Shown: in pieces, positions 35,240 to 46,965 of the stretch
Layout: every line of letters starts with the position of its first letter
How positions within the stretch are numbered: position 1 is the first letter of the stretch
The notes under the pieces: generated by a model
What the model was told of the DNA's origin: nothing
Database searches by the model: none
What the model saw: the letters and a program-made list of their open reading frames with translations, nothing else
Assembly: GCA_028023455.1 (NCBI GenBank)
Contig: JAQFVV010012496.1
Location: forward strand, 4,339,764 to 4,403,763
Length of the DNA stretch: 64,000 nucleotides
Origin: Epiperipatus broadwayi
Lineage: Eukaryota > Onychophora > Udeonychophora > Euonychophora > Peripatidae
Direction of reading: 5' to 3'
Program-made: the position numbers and the translations under genes

Positions 35240-35965
35240 TATACAGCATATACATAATTTAAGAAATATGATTAGGCCTGATAGTTATCAGCCTTTTATG
35301 CATAAAAAAATGTCTTTGTTGAATTTTTGTTGTAGGAATAGAAGGCTTAATAATTTTAATAATGATGCTGATATTCAAAGAAGTCAATTTGCTGCTGAAT
35401 ATGTAGAATTGGGTTATAGTCATGATTTTAAAAAAAAAAGTGGTATTTAATAATAATGTTTATAGTCGTGATTTGGATGATAAGAATTTTGTTGGTAAGG
35501 ATGATGATTATATGGCTTTACCATTTAAAGCATCAATTTATAATTTGGTTTATAGGAATAGTCATTTGTTATGTGGAAAGAAGGTTGCATGGAGGAAAGG
35601 TTCTGATTTTAATTCATTACTTAGTGGTTCAAAGCAGTCTATTGATAGTAGGTCTATTCCTGGTATTGTTTATAAGATTCCATGTAGTTGTGGTAAGTTT
35701 TATGAAGAGTAAGTTTAGCCTTAATGAAAGGATTAAGGTTCATATAAGTAGAGTTAAACATAGGTATCTTAACTCAGCTTTATATATTCATGAACTGAAT
35801 ACAGGTCATAGAATATTGTTTAACAATGCTTGTTATTTTTTATGAAAAGAATGAGTTAAAAAGAAGAATCAAGGAGACTTTGATGATAAAACTTCTTGAT
35901 TCTGAGGTTATCAATCTTATGAAGACTTCTTTTGATATTAAGAAAAGGTGGAGTTTGAAATGAAT
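35240..35965 (+). pseudogene. Penelope-like element remnant with GIY-YIG region
   Basis: The frame at 35422-35712 contains ALPFKASIYNLVYRN and ends in GIVYKIPCSCGKFYEE. This matches the PLE linker and GIY-YIG start (G-x-Y-x-IPC-x-CG), with the YIG part degraded. After a frameshift it continues SLNERIKVHISRVKHRYL, SALYIHELNTGHRI and a tail RRIKETLMIKLLDS. The Cys-x-Cys before the second motif is a known PLE feature. The upstream reverse transcriptase core is missing or unrecognisable. Confidence 0.82.
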
Positions 35966-36419
35966 TATGGGAAGGTTTGTTGGTTTGTATATACATGTTA
36001 TTTCCTTTAGTTTGATTTTCACTTGAGAAGGTCTATTTGTAGTAGATGAAACCATAGTTGTGTAAGGATTTTGGTAAAATTTTGTATTTAATCTAGTATT
36101 GTATTGTTTTGTGGTTTTGCATTTTTAGCATATACATAATATAGATGAACTTGTTTTATTAATATGGTTTCAACTTTATTAATAGAACAAAATAAGAAAA
36201 AATATACAATACTACAAATACTATATCGCAAATACTCTATATAAAATTATTAAACATGCATGAAATTTGCAATAAATATTTAATCTACGTACAAAATATT
36301 TTTATTTATTTTTCTCTGGAATATAAATAAAGTATAAAAAGAAGAAACACTTTGCCATTGTTTTTTTCATTTGTACATTTAATCTATCTTAAAAAAATAC
36401 TAGTATTACTATCCAGTGA

Positions 36420-36545
36420 TTAAACCTGAAGTGCATAAACATATATTGGCGATCATTTATCTTTTATAGAGATGTGTGGTTGTATGAGAAAGAGCAGATA
36501 GCTGAGGGAAGTTTGAAAGTCTGTGTTCAAATTCCTTATGTAATT
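36420..36545 (+). mobile_element. Retrozyme family B fragment
   Basis: ATATTGGCGATCATTTATCT, the part just after the ribozyme cleavage site, is followed by GTTTGAAAGTCTGTGTTC. The 5' half of the unit, including the ribozyme core, is absent. Confidence 0.65.
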
Positions 36546-36789
36546 TATTTGTAAAGGAATACCATTTAACATTCTTAATAACATCACAAGAAAAGCAGTT
36601 TTTAAAATATAAAAGTTTCAACATTTTTTGTTTCATCACTTAAAAAAAGTATGTACATCATTTATCTACAAAATTTGGTAAGCGCCATAGTGGTTTAGAA
36701 TCATCACTGGAGCTTTTTATTTATACAAGAAGATATATATAACTTTTAATAAATTAAAATGAAATATGCCTGTGTGATTGAAAAGGAAG

Positions 36790-37235
36790 GTTTTTAATAA
36801 ATGTGATTTACCAGTTCTTACATATGAATCTGAGACTTGTACAGTAAGTAGAAGAACAACACAGATACTTCAGACTACTCTATAAAGTATGGAGATGTGT
36901 ATGTTAGGAGTAATAAGAAGAAATCAAAAATGAAATACATGGTGAGAGATGAAAGAGTATTACTAACACAATTGAAAAAATTAAGAAACAAGTGGAATCA
37001 GGCTGCACGTATTGTTAGAAGAGATGATAATAAATGGACAGATGAAATCTTAAACTGGATTCCAATAAATTTTAAAAGATGTAGAAAGAGACCACATGTC
37101 AGCTGGATGGATGAAATGAGGAAATGTGTGGGGTTGAAGTGGAGAAGAGAGGCTAGAGATTGGAGAAGATGGATTGAACTTAGAGAGACATTCATCCTAC
37201 AGTGGATCAATTATGGTTCAAAATGATGATATTGG
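36790..37235 (+). pseudogene. RTE LINE 3' end, plus strand
   Basis: It starts with LPVLTYESETCTVSRRTTQ, shifts frame, then 36897-37226 reads LRNKWNQAARIVRRDDNKWT, DEILNWIPINFKRCRKRPHV and RRWIELRETFILQW. This is the longest of the RTE tails here. It ends near AAAATGATGATATTGG. Confidence 0.82.
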
Positions 37236-37784
37236 TGATATAACTTTTATGTATATCTACATATGTAATCTGGGGATAGAAAGACTTTTGTTTAATAGAA
37301 ATACATAAATTGTTACATTTTTTTCTCTTTAAAGAATAAGAAGTCTTGTTGTTTTGAATGATAAGTGATTTTTATCAATATTTTGTAAATTTATGCTGCT
37401 TAGAAAACTTATCTATTGCATAAGGGTCTCTAGTTTTATTCACTTATTGAAAACTTCTTAAACTATTGCAATTATTATCATAATTTATTGATAAATATTT
37501 ATTTTTATACATAACGGTATAATATATTCAGAATGAAGCTAATCTTCACTCATGCGCTATTTAATATAAATTGATGTCACCAGTAAGCAAATACTTTAAA
37601 GAACACGTGACTTCCTACTTTTCCTTCAAGCTTTTATATATATATATGAAAAACAAAAATGCAAGTTAAAAAACTTGCTAACGCTTGTATTTATGTCCAC
37701 AGATGGCGTTCTACCAAAAACACCGATCAAGCATATGTTTTGTTTACATAAATGTCAGAGCAGTATTCACTATCTCTAACTATA

Positions 37785-37842
37785 ATTCCACTTTCAGACC
37801 ATGATTTCAAGCTATTTGCTATCATCAGTAAAAGACAGGAAT
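37785..37842 (-). ncRNA. Type I hammerhead, family G unit 1 (minus)
   Basis: Helix I is CTTTTA/TGAAAG plus ATTCC/GGAAT. Core CTGATGA; helix II AGC-AAATA-GCT with a T-T mismatch at 10.1/11.1; GAAA; helix III ATC-AT-GGT; cleavage after GTC. All invariant bases are present; one helix I pair is a wobble. Confidence 0.88.
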
Positions 37843-38189
37843 AAAGAAACTAGATCTAAACACAAACTCTGAGCGTTTATGAAACAATTTCTATTCAGCT
37901 TGCAAGCGTGAATTTTTTAGACACGTAATGTCCTCAAACTCAGCATAGCAAACCAGATAGCTATATGGGTCTGATCTCAGTTCAGCATCACCACATAGTA
38001 GAAGCCTCTGCAATCTATATCATTGCAAGAAAGACCTCAAAGGTACATTTATGAAAAACAAAAATGCAAGTTAAAAAACTTGCTAATGCTTGTATTTATG
38101 TCCACAGATGGCGTTCTACCAAAAATACCGATCAAGCGTATGTTTTGTTTACATAAACGTCAGAGCAGTATTCACTATCTCTAACTATA

Positions 38190-38247
38190 ATTCCACTTTC
38201 AGACCATGATTTCAAGCTATTTGCTATCATCAGTGAAAGACAGGAAT
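38190..38247 (-). ncRNA. Type I hammerhead, family G unit 2 (minus)
   Basis: Same fold as unit 1 but with perfect inner helix I CTTTCA/TGAAAG. All invariant core bases are present. Confidence 0.9.
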
Positions 38248-38634
38248 AAAGAAACTAGATCTAAACACAAACTCTGAGCGTTTATGAAACAATTTCTATT
38301 CAGCTTGCAAGCGTGAATTTTTTAGACACGTAATGTCTTCAAACTCAGCATAGCAAACCAGATAGCTATATGGGTCTGATCTCAGACCCATAAAAAAGTT
38401 TTTTAACTTGCATTTTTGTTTTTCATAAATGTACCTTTGAGGTCTTTCTTGCAATGATATAGATTGCAGAGGCTTCTACTATGTGGTGATGCTGAACTGA
38501 GATCAGACCCATATAGCTATCTGGTTTGCTATGCTGAGTATGAAGACATTATGTGTCTAAAAAATTCACGCTTGCAAGCTGAATAGAAATTGTTTCATAA
38601 ATGCTCAGAGTTTGTGTTTAGATCTAGTTTCTTT

Positions 38635-38692
38635 ATTCCTGTCTTTCACTGATGATAGCAAATAGCTTGAAATCATGGTCTGAAAGTGGAAT
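38635..38692 (+). ncRNA. Type I hammerhead, family G unit 3 (plus)
   Basis: Helix I is CTTTCA/TGAAAG plus ATTCC/GGAAT with internal loop TGT/T. Core CTGATGA at 38649-38655; helix II AGC/GCT; GAAA at 38669-38672; helix III ATC-AT-GGT; predicted cleavage after C38680. Confidence 0.9.
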
Positions 38693-39039
38693 TATAGTTA
38701 GAGATAGTGAATACTGCTCTGACGTTTATGTAAACAAAACATACGCTTGATCGGTGTTTTTGGTAGAACGCCATCTGTGGACATAAATACAAGCATTAGC
38801 AAGTTTTTTAACTTGCATTTTTGTTTTTCATAAATGTACCTTTGAGGTCTTTCTTGCAATGATATAGATTGCAGAGGCTTCTACTATGTGGTGATGCTGA
38901 ACTGAGATCAGACCCATATAGCTATCTGGTTTGCTATGCTGAGTTTGAAGACATTACGTGTCTAAAAAATTCACGCTTGCAAGCTGAATAGAAATTGTTT
39001 CATAAACGCTCAGAGTTTGTGTTTAGATCTAGTTTCTTT

Positions 39040-39097
39040 ATTCCTGTCTTTCATTGATGATAGCAAATAGCTTGAAATCATGGTCTGAAAGTGGAAT
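39040..39097 (+). ncRNA. Type I hammerhead, family G unit 4 (C3 mutated)
   Basis: Identical architecture, but the core reads TTGATGA: C3 is U. This change normally abolishes cleavage, so unit 4 is likely a dead copy between two intact-core ones. Confidence 0.85.
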
Positions 39098-39444
39098 TAT
39101 AGTTAGAGATAGTGAATACTGCTCTGACGTTTATGTAAACAAAACATACGCTTGATCGGTGTTTTTGGTAGAACGCCATCTGTGGACATAAATACAAGCG
39201 TTAGCAAGTTTTTTAACTTGCATTTTTGTTTTTCATAAATGTACCTTTGAGGTCTTTCTTGCAATGATATAGATTGCAGAGGCTTCTACTATGTGGTGAT
39301 ACTGAACTGAGATCAGACCCATATAGCTATCTGGTTTGCTATGCTGAGTTTGAAGACATTACGTGTCTAAAAAATTCACGCTTGCAAGCTGAATAGAAAT
39401 TGTTTCATAAACGCTCAGAGTTTGTGTTTAGATCTAGTTTATTT

Positions 39445-39502
39445 ATTCCTGTCTTTCACTGATGATAGCAAATAGCTTGAAATCATGGTCTGAAAGTGGA
39501 AT
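39445..39502 (+). ncRNA. Type I hammerhead, family G unit 5 (plus)
   Basis: Core CTGATGA at 39459-39465, predicted cleavage after C39490, helices as in unit 3. All invariant bases are present. Confidence 0.9.
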
Positions 39503-39599
39503 TATAGTTAGAGATAGTGAATACTGCTCTGACGTTTATGTAAACAAAACATACGCTTGATCGGTGTTTTTGGTAGAACGCCATCTGTGGATATATATA

Positions 39600-39935
39600 T
39601 ATATATAATCAGTGTTTTTAGGTACTAAATTATTATATATTAATTGCAGTTGGTTACAAATGAAATAATTTTTTTCTCCTGTAATATTTGCATCATATTT
39701 GTACAATTTGAACATCGTTTAAAAAATCAGGCATATAATAGCCGCAAGCCCTGCATTATACACTGTAAGCAAAAAATAGCTTGATTCAATTGTTGTTTAA
39801 ATCTTTGATTATGGGTGAGTGTGTATCAATTTATATTAAACCAGCATGTGTGAAGATTGGAGTGCTTCCAAATATATTGTCATAATTTCTTATAACTGAA
39901 ATGCAGGCTTATTATATACCTGTATCAATATATGT
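39600..39935. other. AT-rich region, nothing recognised
   Basis: No frame or repeat was recognised. Confidence 0.45.
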
Positions 39936-39936
39936 A

Positions 39937-40360
39937 ATATATATATATATATATGATATATGAGCACAGACTTTCACACGACCCACCACTCACAACTCTA
40001 TCTCATATCACTGATACACTTGATCACATATATGTCGAAAAGATAAATAATCACCAATATTCGTATTTCATGCTAAACCAGTAATCATCAGTTGGTCCAG
40101 ATTATCATCTCTACACATATATGCAATAAGTATGAAGTTTGGCTATCTTAATATATATCTGAACACTTATTGCATATATGTGTGGAGATGATAATCTGGA
40201 CCAAATGATGACAGTTGGTTCAGCATGAAATATGTATATTGGTGATTGTTTATCCTTTCAACATATATGTGTTCAAGTGTATCAGTATTATGGGATAGAG
40301 TGATGAGTGGTGGGTTGTGTGAAAGTCTGTGCTCATATACTCTATATATTACATAATTTC
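39937..40360. mobile_element. Retrozyme family B, inverted pair
   Basis: The minus copy (39955-40135) and plus copy (40140-40345) share outer ends built on GAGCACAGACTTTCACAC and its complement. The minus ribozyme (40048-40104) keeps its core; the plus one (about 40192-40250) reads ATGATGA, with C3 lost. Confidence 0.75.
40048..40104 (-). ncRNA. Type I hammerhead, family B (minus)
   Basis: Core CTGATGA (40085-40091 on minus). Helix I CCAA/TTGG and TAATC/GATTA are intact. GAAAT is followed by a helix III with one A-A mismatch, and the cleavage site is ATA. Helix II here reads TACTGGTTTAGCAT, with one pair weakened. Confidence 0.75.
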
Positions 40361-41390
40361 TTATGTAAGTATTTTATTTATACAGCAGCGATGTTTTTAT
40401 ATAAATTATAAATAATAACGTTGCATAAATCATGGTACATGCACTTCACAGATAAAACACTATTTAAACTGAATACTCTCATTTCCAAACACAAGATAAA
40501 GTCTTTTTAAAAGATAGAATGGATCCACTCTATCTTTTTCACCCAAGCTATATGTATGGGCCAATCTGAAGCATTTGGAACTGAGAGCATGAAGATTTTG
40601 ATTAATCACTTTAAATTACTAATCATATGATTTTTATTAATGAAGCTTGCGAAATTTTAACAATTTACTATACATCATTATTAGATGCAAACTTAAACAT
40701 ATTTAAATATTTTATTTATATAGCACAATGTTTTTATATAAATTATAAATAATAATGTAGCTTAAGCCATGGCACATGCGCTTTACAGATGGAACATTAT
40801 TTAAACTGAATATTCTATATACAATTATTTCTATTATTACATAATCAGATATTGAATTATTTATAGGTATTACTCTATTATTTTATTTTATAAATTGTTT
40901 TTGCAAATGGTTTTACAAAGGGATGAATGCATATCAGAAATGTTCTATCTTTATTCATTACAACTTTCTATTCTAAGTAAGTTATGAATATGGCTACATT
41001 TCTTCATCTGTCTTATATTATCCTTTTCTCAGTTCAACTGATGTGGTTTAAATAAAATACAATTTCGTATAGTTAAAATAATTATTAACTCAATACTAGT
41101 ATTGGATGCACCACAAGGTTGATTCAAATTATTTACATGACCCAAAAACAGACTCATGGCATAGTAGATTTTGTCACTCAAAACATCTAAGTATATAGGG
41201 TTTGAATTCCATCCAGGACGAAACCTCAATTTTTTTTAAATAGCTTATCCAAAACTAAAACAGCTGGCTTAAGAAGTGTGAATATCGAATTATTATTTAG
41301 GTTAGTTAGTTGAGGTTTCATGTGCTGATTGCAACAATAAAGAAATATTTGTATTTTTATATTGGACTGTTTTCATCATTTTATGTGTGT
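40360..41390. other. Region with a local duplication, no gene
   Basis: Two related blocks, near 40370-40500 and 40700-40810, both contain TTTATATAAATTATAAATAA and a CATGGYACATGCRCTTYACAGAT segment. The 66-aa minus frame at 41029-41229 has no recognisable domain. Confidence 0.45.
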
Positions 41391-41866
41391 ATTGAATGTC
41401 TTTAGAAAAATTTAACTTTATTTAAATATTCCAAATACATTCAACTGTTAGTAATAGCACAGCAAACAGGTTAGTATATGCACAATGTTTCAAGAGGTAT
41501 TATTCTCACCTCTTCTTCAGGTGTTGCTGGCCTGACCAGTGACACTACTAGCATAAGATTCAAACCTGGGTCCTTAGTCCAAAGGCAACATTCAGTAAAA
41601 ATTTCATATACTTATCTGTGAGGTTTGAATCTCATGCTAATAATGTCACTGATCAGGCCAGCAACACTTGAAGAAGAGGGGAGAATAATACATCTCAAAA
41701 TGGTGTGCATATACTAACCTGTGTGCTATTACTAACAGTTGAATGTATTTGGAATATTTAAATAAAGTTAAATTTTTATAAAGACATTCAATACACATAT
41801 AAAATGATGAAAACAGTCCAATATAAAAATACAACTAGAATACCATCATCATAAACCTTCAGGAAA
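41391..41866. mobile_element. Family C repeat, inverted pair
   Basis: The minus copy (41391-41600) contains, on its own strand, CTGAAGAAGAGGTGAG and ACCTCTTGAAAC, a strong helix II-like stem. The plus copy (41615-41866) lacks most of the tRNA-like head but ends with the same GAATGTATTTGGAATATTTA and AAAGACATTCAATAC sequence. Confidence 0.68.
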
Positions 41867-42340
41867 ACAATAAAGAAGTATAATTGTATATGATATGGTC
41901 TACACTACTGTGAAGGAAGGTGTCTTATTCCCTCAAGCATTGAGCCATACATTATTATTTCTTGAAACAATTTTAAATTTACCACCTGAAAAAAGTTTTG
42001 AGTGATAAAATACCAATCTCTGAAAGTCTTTGAACATATTCAATACATGCCTTGCCAGATTTAGAGACTAGTTGACTAAGCATTAGAGTACAGTTTGAAA
42101 TATATTGATGGAGTAAGAATTTGGTTGACAATAGAGTGACAGTTATAAGAATTTTTAGCAAATTAAAACTTATCAAAACGTATTTGTAATCAATGAAGAT
42201 TGAAATATTATTTTTTTTAATTTTGTTGTCTACTGAAAACGCTGTGCTTAGAAAATAGACTCTTAGTAAAAGAATAAACATTTTCAGAATTAAAATCAAG
42301 AATAACATATATCTAAATTATAATTTATTACATTAAAATT
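41866..42340. other. AT-rich region, nothing recognised
   Basis: A minus frame at 41979-42308 is open but shows no known domain and is Leu/Ile/Phe-rich. Confidence 0.4.
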
Positions 42341-42344
42341 ACAA

Positions 42345-42872
42345 TGTAACTGAAACACACAGGCATAATTATTATATACCTATGTTTATAAGTGTAATAT
42401 ATAGAGTATATAATAATTATGCCTGTGTGTTTTAGTTACATAGTAGAGATGTCTTCCCATCCTTTGTATATGTATTAAAAATGGATTATGTTCTGTACAT
42501 GAGGGGTCAGATTGACCTTAGGTCGATATGGGTATGACAACAATCTCACCTCAGGGTAGCCTTTGAGCATTCCATCATCAGATTTTCAATTGGATGGACG
42601 GTTGAAGAGTTGGAGTGTGAAGTATATTGAAGCCTGTCCATTAAAGTATGAGGATTGACTACTGTAATAGATATCTGAGCACTTATAGCATATATGTGTA
42701 GAGATGGTAATCTGGACCAACTGATGATTGCTGGTTTAGCATGAAATACGTATATTGGTGATTATTTATCTTTTCAACATATGTGTTCAAGTGTATCAGT
42801 GTTATGAGATAGTGTGGAGAGTGGTGGATCGTGTGAAAGTCTGTGCTCATATACCATATATATTAAAATTAC
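42345..42872 (+). mobile_element. Retrozyme family B, plus copy with intact-core ribozyme
   Basis: It starts with a hairpin built on ACACACAGGCATAATTATTA (42353-42440) and continues through CCATCATCAGATTTTCAAT to the ribozyme and GTGTGAAAGTCTGTGCTCAT. The closely related minus copies at 43795-44570 face it. Confidence 0.78.
42708..42764 (+). ncRNA. Type I hammerhead ribozyme, family B (intact core)
   Basis: Core CTGATGA at 42721-42727; helix II TGCT-GGTTT-AGCA with a T-T mismatch at 10.1/11.1; GAAA; helix III ATA-CG-TAT; cleavage after ATA at 42754. Helix I is CCAA/TTGG plus TAATC/GATTA. Confidence 0.85.
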
Positions 42873-43795
42873 AATATAAATTAATAAGTTTTATTTATAA
42901 TCTTTTTTTTTCTATGCACTACATCGGTATTAATAGAAACAGTAAGGTTAGAATATTAATGTTATGAAATTATTAATAATTAGAAAGTGATTCAGAGTAT
43001 ATATATATAAATTTAGGGGCAATGCATAAGGAGTCTAATCAGATCTGGCCCTGAGGGCATGCAATATATGTGTTTATATTAACTATTTTTATTTTGTCTT
43101 CTTTAACTATAATTAGAATGTATAAATTTTGCTAAATTCAAAAATTCGAAATTTACTCATATTTTTCTAATAGTCTGTACATCAATTATTTTACATTTTG
43201 ATCTTTAATATTTAATATTTATTACTAATTTCCTGTCTTTTTCCTTTTTTTTTTATAAAAAGGAAACACAAAATTAATACATTATGAAAAGTTTCCAATA
43301 TGATATTCATTAACCGTTTTTCCCATATTCTACATTTATTTTTTAAATTGTAAACTTTTCAGTAAAAGACTAATGGAATTTATTTGGAAATATTATATCG
43401 GAAGACATTTAGTTGCACAAAAATATTTGCTAAAAGTGACACATGATATGGCCAAGCACAGACACAAATTTACTGGAGATGGAAAGGAAAGATTTCAGAA
43501 CAGATAAAAAGAAAGTCAAATGCTTGGATAAAAGTGATTTTAAAAATCGATAAAAATGTTGATTTTTCCAGCAATAATTTAAAACATGTACTTAAATTTC
43601 TACAAATTGAGCATATTTTTCTTTATATATAGTTTCACAAATATTTTCAAAACAAAGCCTGAGATTCTTTTACAAATATTATTTCTTGATTTAAAACACA
43701 TAGTAATCTGCATGGCTTACTCTGTGTTGGAATGTATAGATTCACTTATAAAATAACTGTACTTTTACACAAAAACATTCTCAACTTGTCTAAAT
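42872..43795. other. AT-rich region, nothing recognised
   Basis: A short frame near 43375-43500 (EFIWKYYIGRHLVAQKYLL) is open but has no match I recognise. Confidence 0.4.
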
Positions 43796-44570
43796 AATTT
43801 TTAATATATGGGGTATATGAGCACAGACTTTCACACGACCCACCACTCTCCACACTATCTCATAACACTGATACACTTGAACACATGTATGTCGAAAAGA
43901 TAAACAATCACCAATATACGTATTTCAGCAATCATCAGTTGGTCCAGATTACCATCTCTACACATATATGCTATAAGTGCTCAGATATATATTAAGATAG
44001 CCAATCCTCATACTTTAATGGACAGGCTTCAATCTACTCCACACTCCAACTCTTTAACCATCCATCCATTTGAAAATCTGATGATGGAATGCTCAAAGGC
44101 CACCCTGAGGCTGAGATTCTTGTCACACCCATGTTGGCCTAAGGCCAATCTGACCCCTCATGTACAGGACATAATCCACCCAATACATATACAAGGGATA
44201 GGAAGACATCTCTACTATGTAATAAATGAAACACACAGGCTTAGTATATATTGTATCTATATATGTAATATATAGGGTATATGAGCACAGACTTTCACAC
44301 AGCCCACCACTCTCCACACTATCTCATAACACTGATACACTTGAACACATATATGTTGAAAAGGTAAATAATCATCAATATACATATTTCATGCTAATCC
44401 AGCAATAATCACAGGTCCAGATTACCATGTCTACACATACATGCTATAAGTGCTCAGATATATATTAAGATAGCCAATCCTCATACTTTAATCGATAGGC
44501 TTCAATCTACTTTACACTCCAGCTCTTCAACCGTCCATCCAATTGAAAATCTGATGATGGAAAAATATTT
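43795..44570 (-). mobile_element. Retrozyme family B, two minus copies in tandem
   Basis: Each copy begins with AGCACAGACTTTCACA (about 43820 and 44284), spaced about 464 bp. The first ribozyme (about 43905-43950) has a deletion that removes GAAA. The second (about 44367-44435) has a disturbed core. The open frames at 44018-44408 are repeat translations. Confidence 0.72.
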
Positions 44571-44825
44571 AAAAATATTATGTTTTAAATTATCTAAAAG
44601 TGCAAACATTGCATTTAAATATATTGAATTAACTGTTATGTCTAAATTCTATAACATAATCAATAAAGGAAATCGAATGTTTTATTGCTCAATTATAAAG
44701 TTTATGAAAATGAAATTGCAATATATTGCATATATCAGAATTTGGTTATTATATATATAATAAGTACTGTTTTGCATTGTCATGTGTGCAGGGGTATATT
44801 AAATTATATATAGTATACTATTTTT

Positions 44826-44915
44826 CCATATGTCAAAGCATCAGCTGGAAAGCAGACCCACGACAACTGTCTGTTGCAAGGCAGCTTCGCTAACCTCTCG
44901 GCTACCAAATCTTGA
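44826..44915 (-). mobile_element. tRNA-derived SINE with target duplication
   Basis: On the minus strand it reads TTTGGTAGCCGAGAGGTTAG, then a loop region, GGGTCTGCTTTCC (box B, decayed) and GATGCTTTGACATATGG with an A run. The flanks are TATATAGTATACTATTTTT and TATATAGATATACTATTTTT, near-identical. Confidence 0.8.
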
Positions 44916-45309
44916 CTATATAGATATACTATTTTTATCTTAAATTACATTTGCATGCTAACAATTTGAAACAATATATTTAAATTTTGGATTATTTTTA
45001 CATAATGTATATGTTGAGTCAGTCAGGTCAGCTTTTAATAAGCACATATGGCATAAAAAAGTAACTAATTATCCAATAATGTTTTGAAAATGTTAGGTAT
45101 TGAATGTATCTTAATAATGAGGGAATGTTATTTTCCATTTCTCTATATTATGTCATTTCATGTTAGCTGCACAATATAATCTAGTTTTTAAATAAGAATT
45201 TTGTCTAGGTTAAACTTAGTAAAAAAAATTCCCTACATAAAATAAGATTATTTGGCAAATTTATGACATTTTAAATATATGGACATTGTCTATACTAAAC
45301 TTAATGTAA

Positions 45310-45565
45310 TTATAAAAGACTTGAATTCAGACTTTCAAACCTCCCACAGCTATCCAATCCATCTTATACAACTGATCCACATGATTACATACATGTCAAA
45401 AAGATCAATAATCTGCAATAAACGTATTTTGTGCTGAATCAGCATTCATCAATGGAGATCATTTATCTTTTTTACATGTATGTGGTCATGGGTATCAATT
45501 ATATAAGATGGATTGGATAGCTGTGGGCGTTTGAAAGTCTGAGTTTAAGTCCCTTATAATATATA
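45310..45565. mobile_element. Retrozyme family B, decayed inverted pair
   Basis: Outer arms CAGACTTTCAAACCTCCCAC and GGGCGTTTGAAAGTCTGAG mirror each other. The minus ribozyme remnant near 45395-45455 has TTGATGA and CAAAAT, so it is inactive. Confidence 0.65.
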
Positions 45566-46960
45566 TTGTCACAAATTAAAAAGTTGCCCTACAACGGCAT
45601 TTTATAACTGAAATGAAAAGATGATGATGAAATAACTCATTATTGACCTTAAAGTTATGGCACCATTTATAACAGGATAAAAACGAGAGTATACTCTTCT
45701 TTTAAAACACCACAGATTTGAGAACCATTTGTACAAATCAGATATGACAGAACCATGATAGAGTGATCCTGTTTAATTATACTCTGAGAACTGTGGTACT
45801 ATATGTAACAAAATAATTATGTGCACATGCTAATCTTTGTTATAGACCCAATGGCTTAGGTAATATTTGCAACAGATTGAAAATATCCAATGAGAAATAA
45901 TACTTCTAATAGCTCAATCATTGGTCACCCTATGTAACAGAATGAATATGATTCCTGAAGTTGCACATCATTTATAACTGAATAAAATGTAATTCAAATA
46001 AAAATATGACTAACTTTGTGATATCCTGTGAATAATAATATCATTCATAATAGAATGATTACAATAAACTAAATTAAATGAATATCAATCAATAACTAAT
46101 TATGTAGTACTTATATAACTCTTTGTCTAATCACATATCAAAACAGAACATTGATGATATTTTCTATTATAACATCCCGAGTCCAGGCAGCATTTAGAAT
46201 AAACAGAAAACAAATAAAATCATCATTTTAGGTACCCCAAATTTAATCCTACTTAAAATAGATTAAAATAAAGCAATTAAACTAAATATTATTGTCTCAA
46301 AATAACAATATATGCTTAAGATATAGTTCACTTATAATCAAATGAAACAAATAATAAGTGATTCAATAACTAAATTCTAATGCACCCAACTAACTAATCA
46401 AACAATGCTTATAAAATTATAAATTTATGCTAAAATTTAAAGATGTTGATACTGAAATAAAATAATTTATGAATGAATGAAATAACAGCTTTAGTATATC
46501 TTATAAGTTTACAATATCTATAATATTTAAATGAAGATATGACCCAATAGTTAATTTTAAATCCTAGTTTAATAAAATGATAAATAATACTAACACAGCT
46601 ATATTATACTCATATATTAATTCACGATAACTAATTATGCTATTTATAACAAAATAAAAGACAATAAAATGATAAATAATAAATTATTCTAACTGAGCCA
46701 TGTTATATTTTTATATTGACTTTACCCTTGCTAATTAAGCTAGTTATAATAAAATGAACTAACTAATAAGAATGTAGTATCAATGAACCTATTGGATAAA
46801 CTTAAATCTATAATACCCAATTATATCAATATATAAAAGAAATGGTGGTTTTTTTATTGGATATTTACTTAAGTACAATTAAATAATCATATTGATTTGT
46901 TTTAAATTTCCTGTAACTAAATTATCATTATAAATTTATTAAACGCACATTGATTATGTA
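45565..46960. other. AT-rich region, nothing recognised
   Basis: The sequence is dominated by short A/T words with scattered ACTAATTAT and ATAATAAAAT repeats. No gene was recognised. Confidence 0.5.
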
Positions 46961-46965
46961 AGTAA

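Larger units (their letters stand above)
37635..39592. mobile_element. Retrozyme family G array: two minus and three plus units of 405 bp
   Basis: Five hammerhead-bearing units lie together. On the minus strand the predicted cleavage sites are at 37797 and 38202, 405 bp apart. On the plus strand they are after 38680, 39085 and 39490, again 405 and 405. The strand switch is near 38391-38396. Units are nearly identical, so the array is young or homogenised. Both outer borders abut TA microsatellites (TATATATATATG on the left; ATATATATATATATA on the right). There is no protein frame. Confidence 0.9.

Noticed and set aside
37635-39592. CRISPR array or satellite DNA without function
   Set aside because: Repeats are long and contiguous without spacers, and each holds a folded ribozyme, so retrozyme is the better explanation.
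42208-42308. Start of a real gene in the 109-aa minus frame at 41979-42308
   Set aside because: Composition is AT-driven, and there is no domain or supporting context.
43375-43500. Transposon or LINE fragment (EFIWKYYIGRHLVAQ)
   Set aside because: Short open stretch without a family motif I can name.
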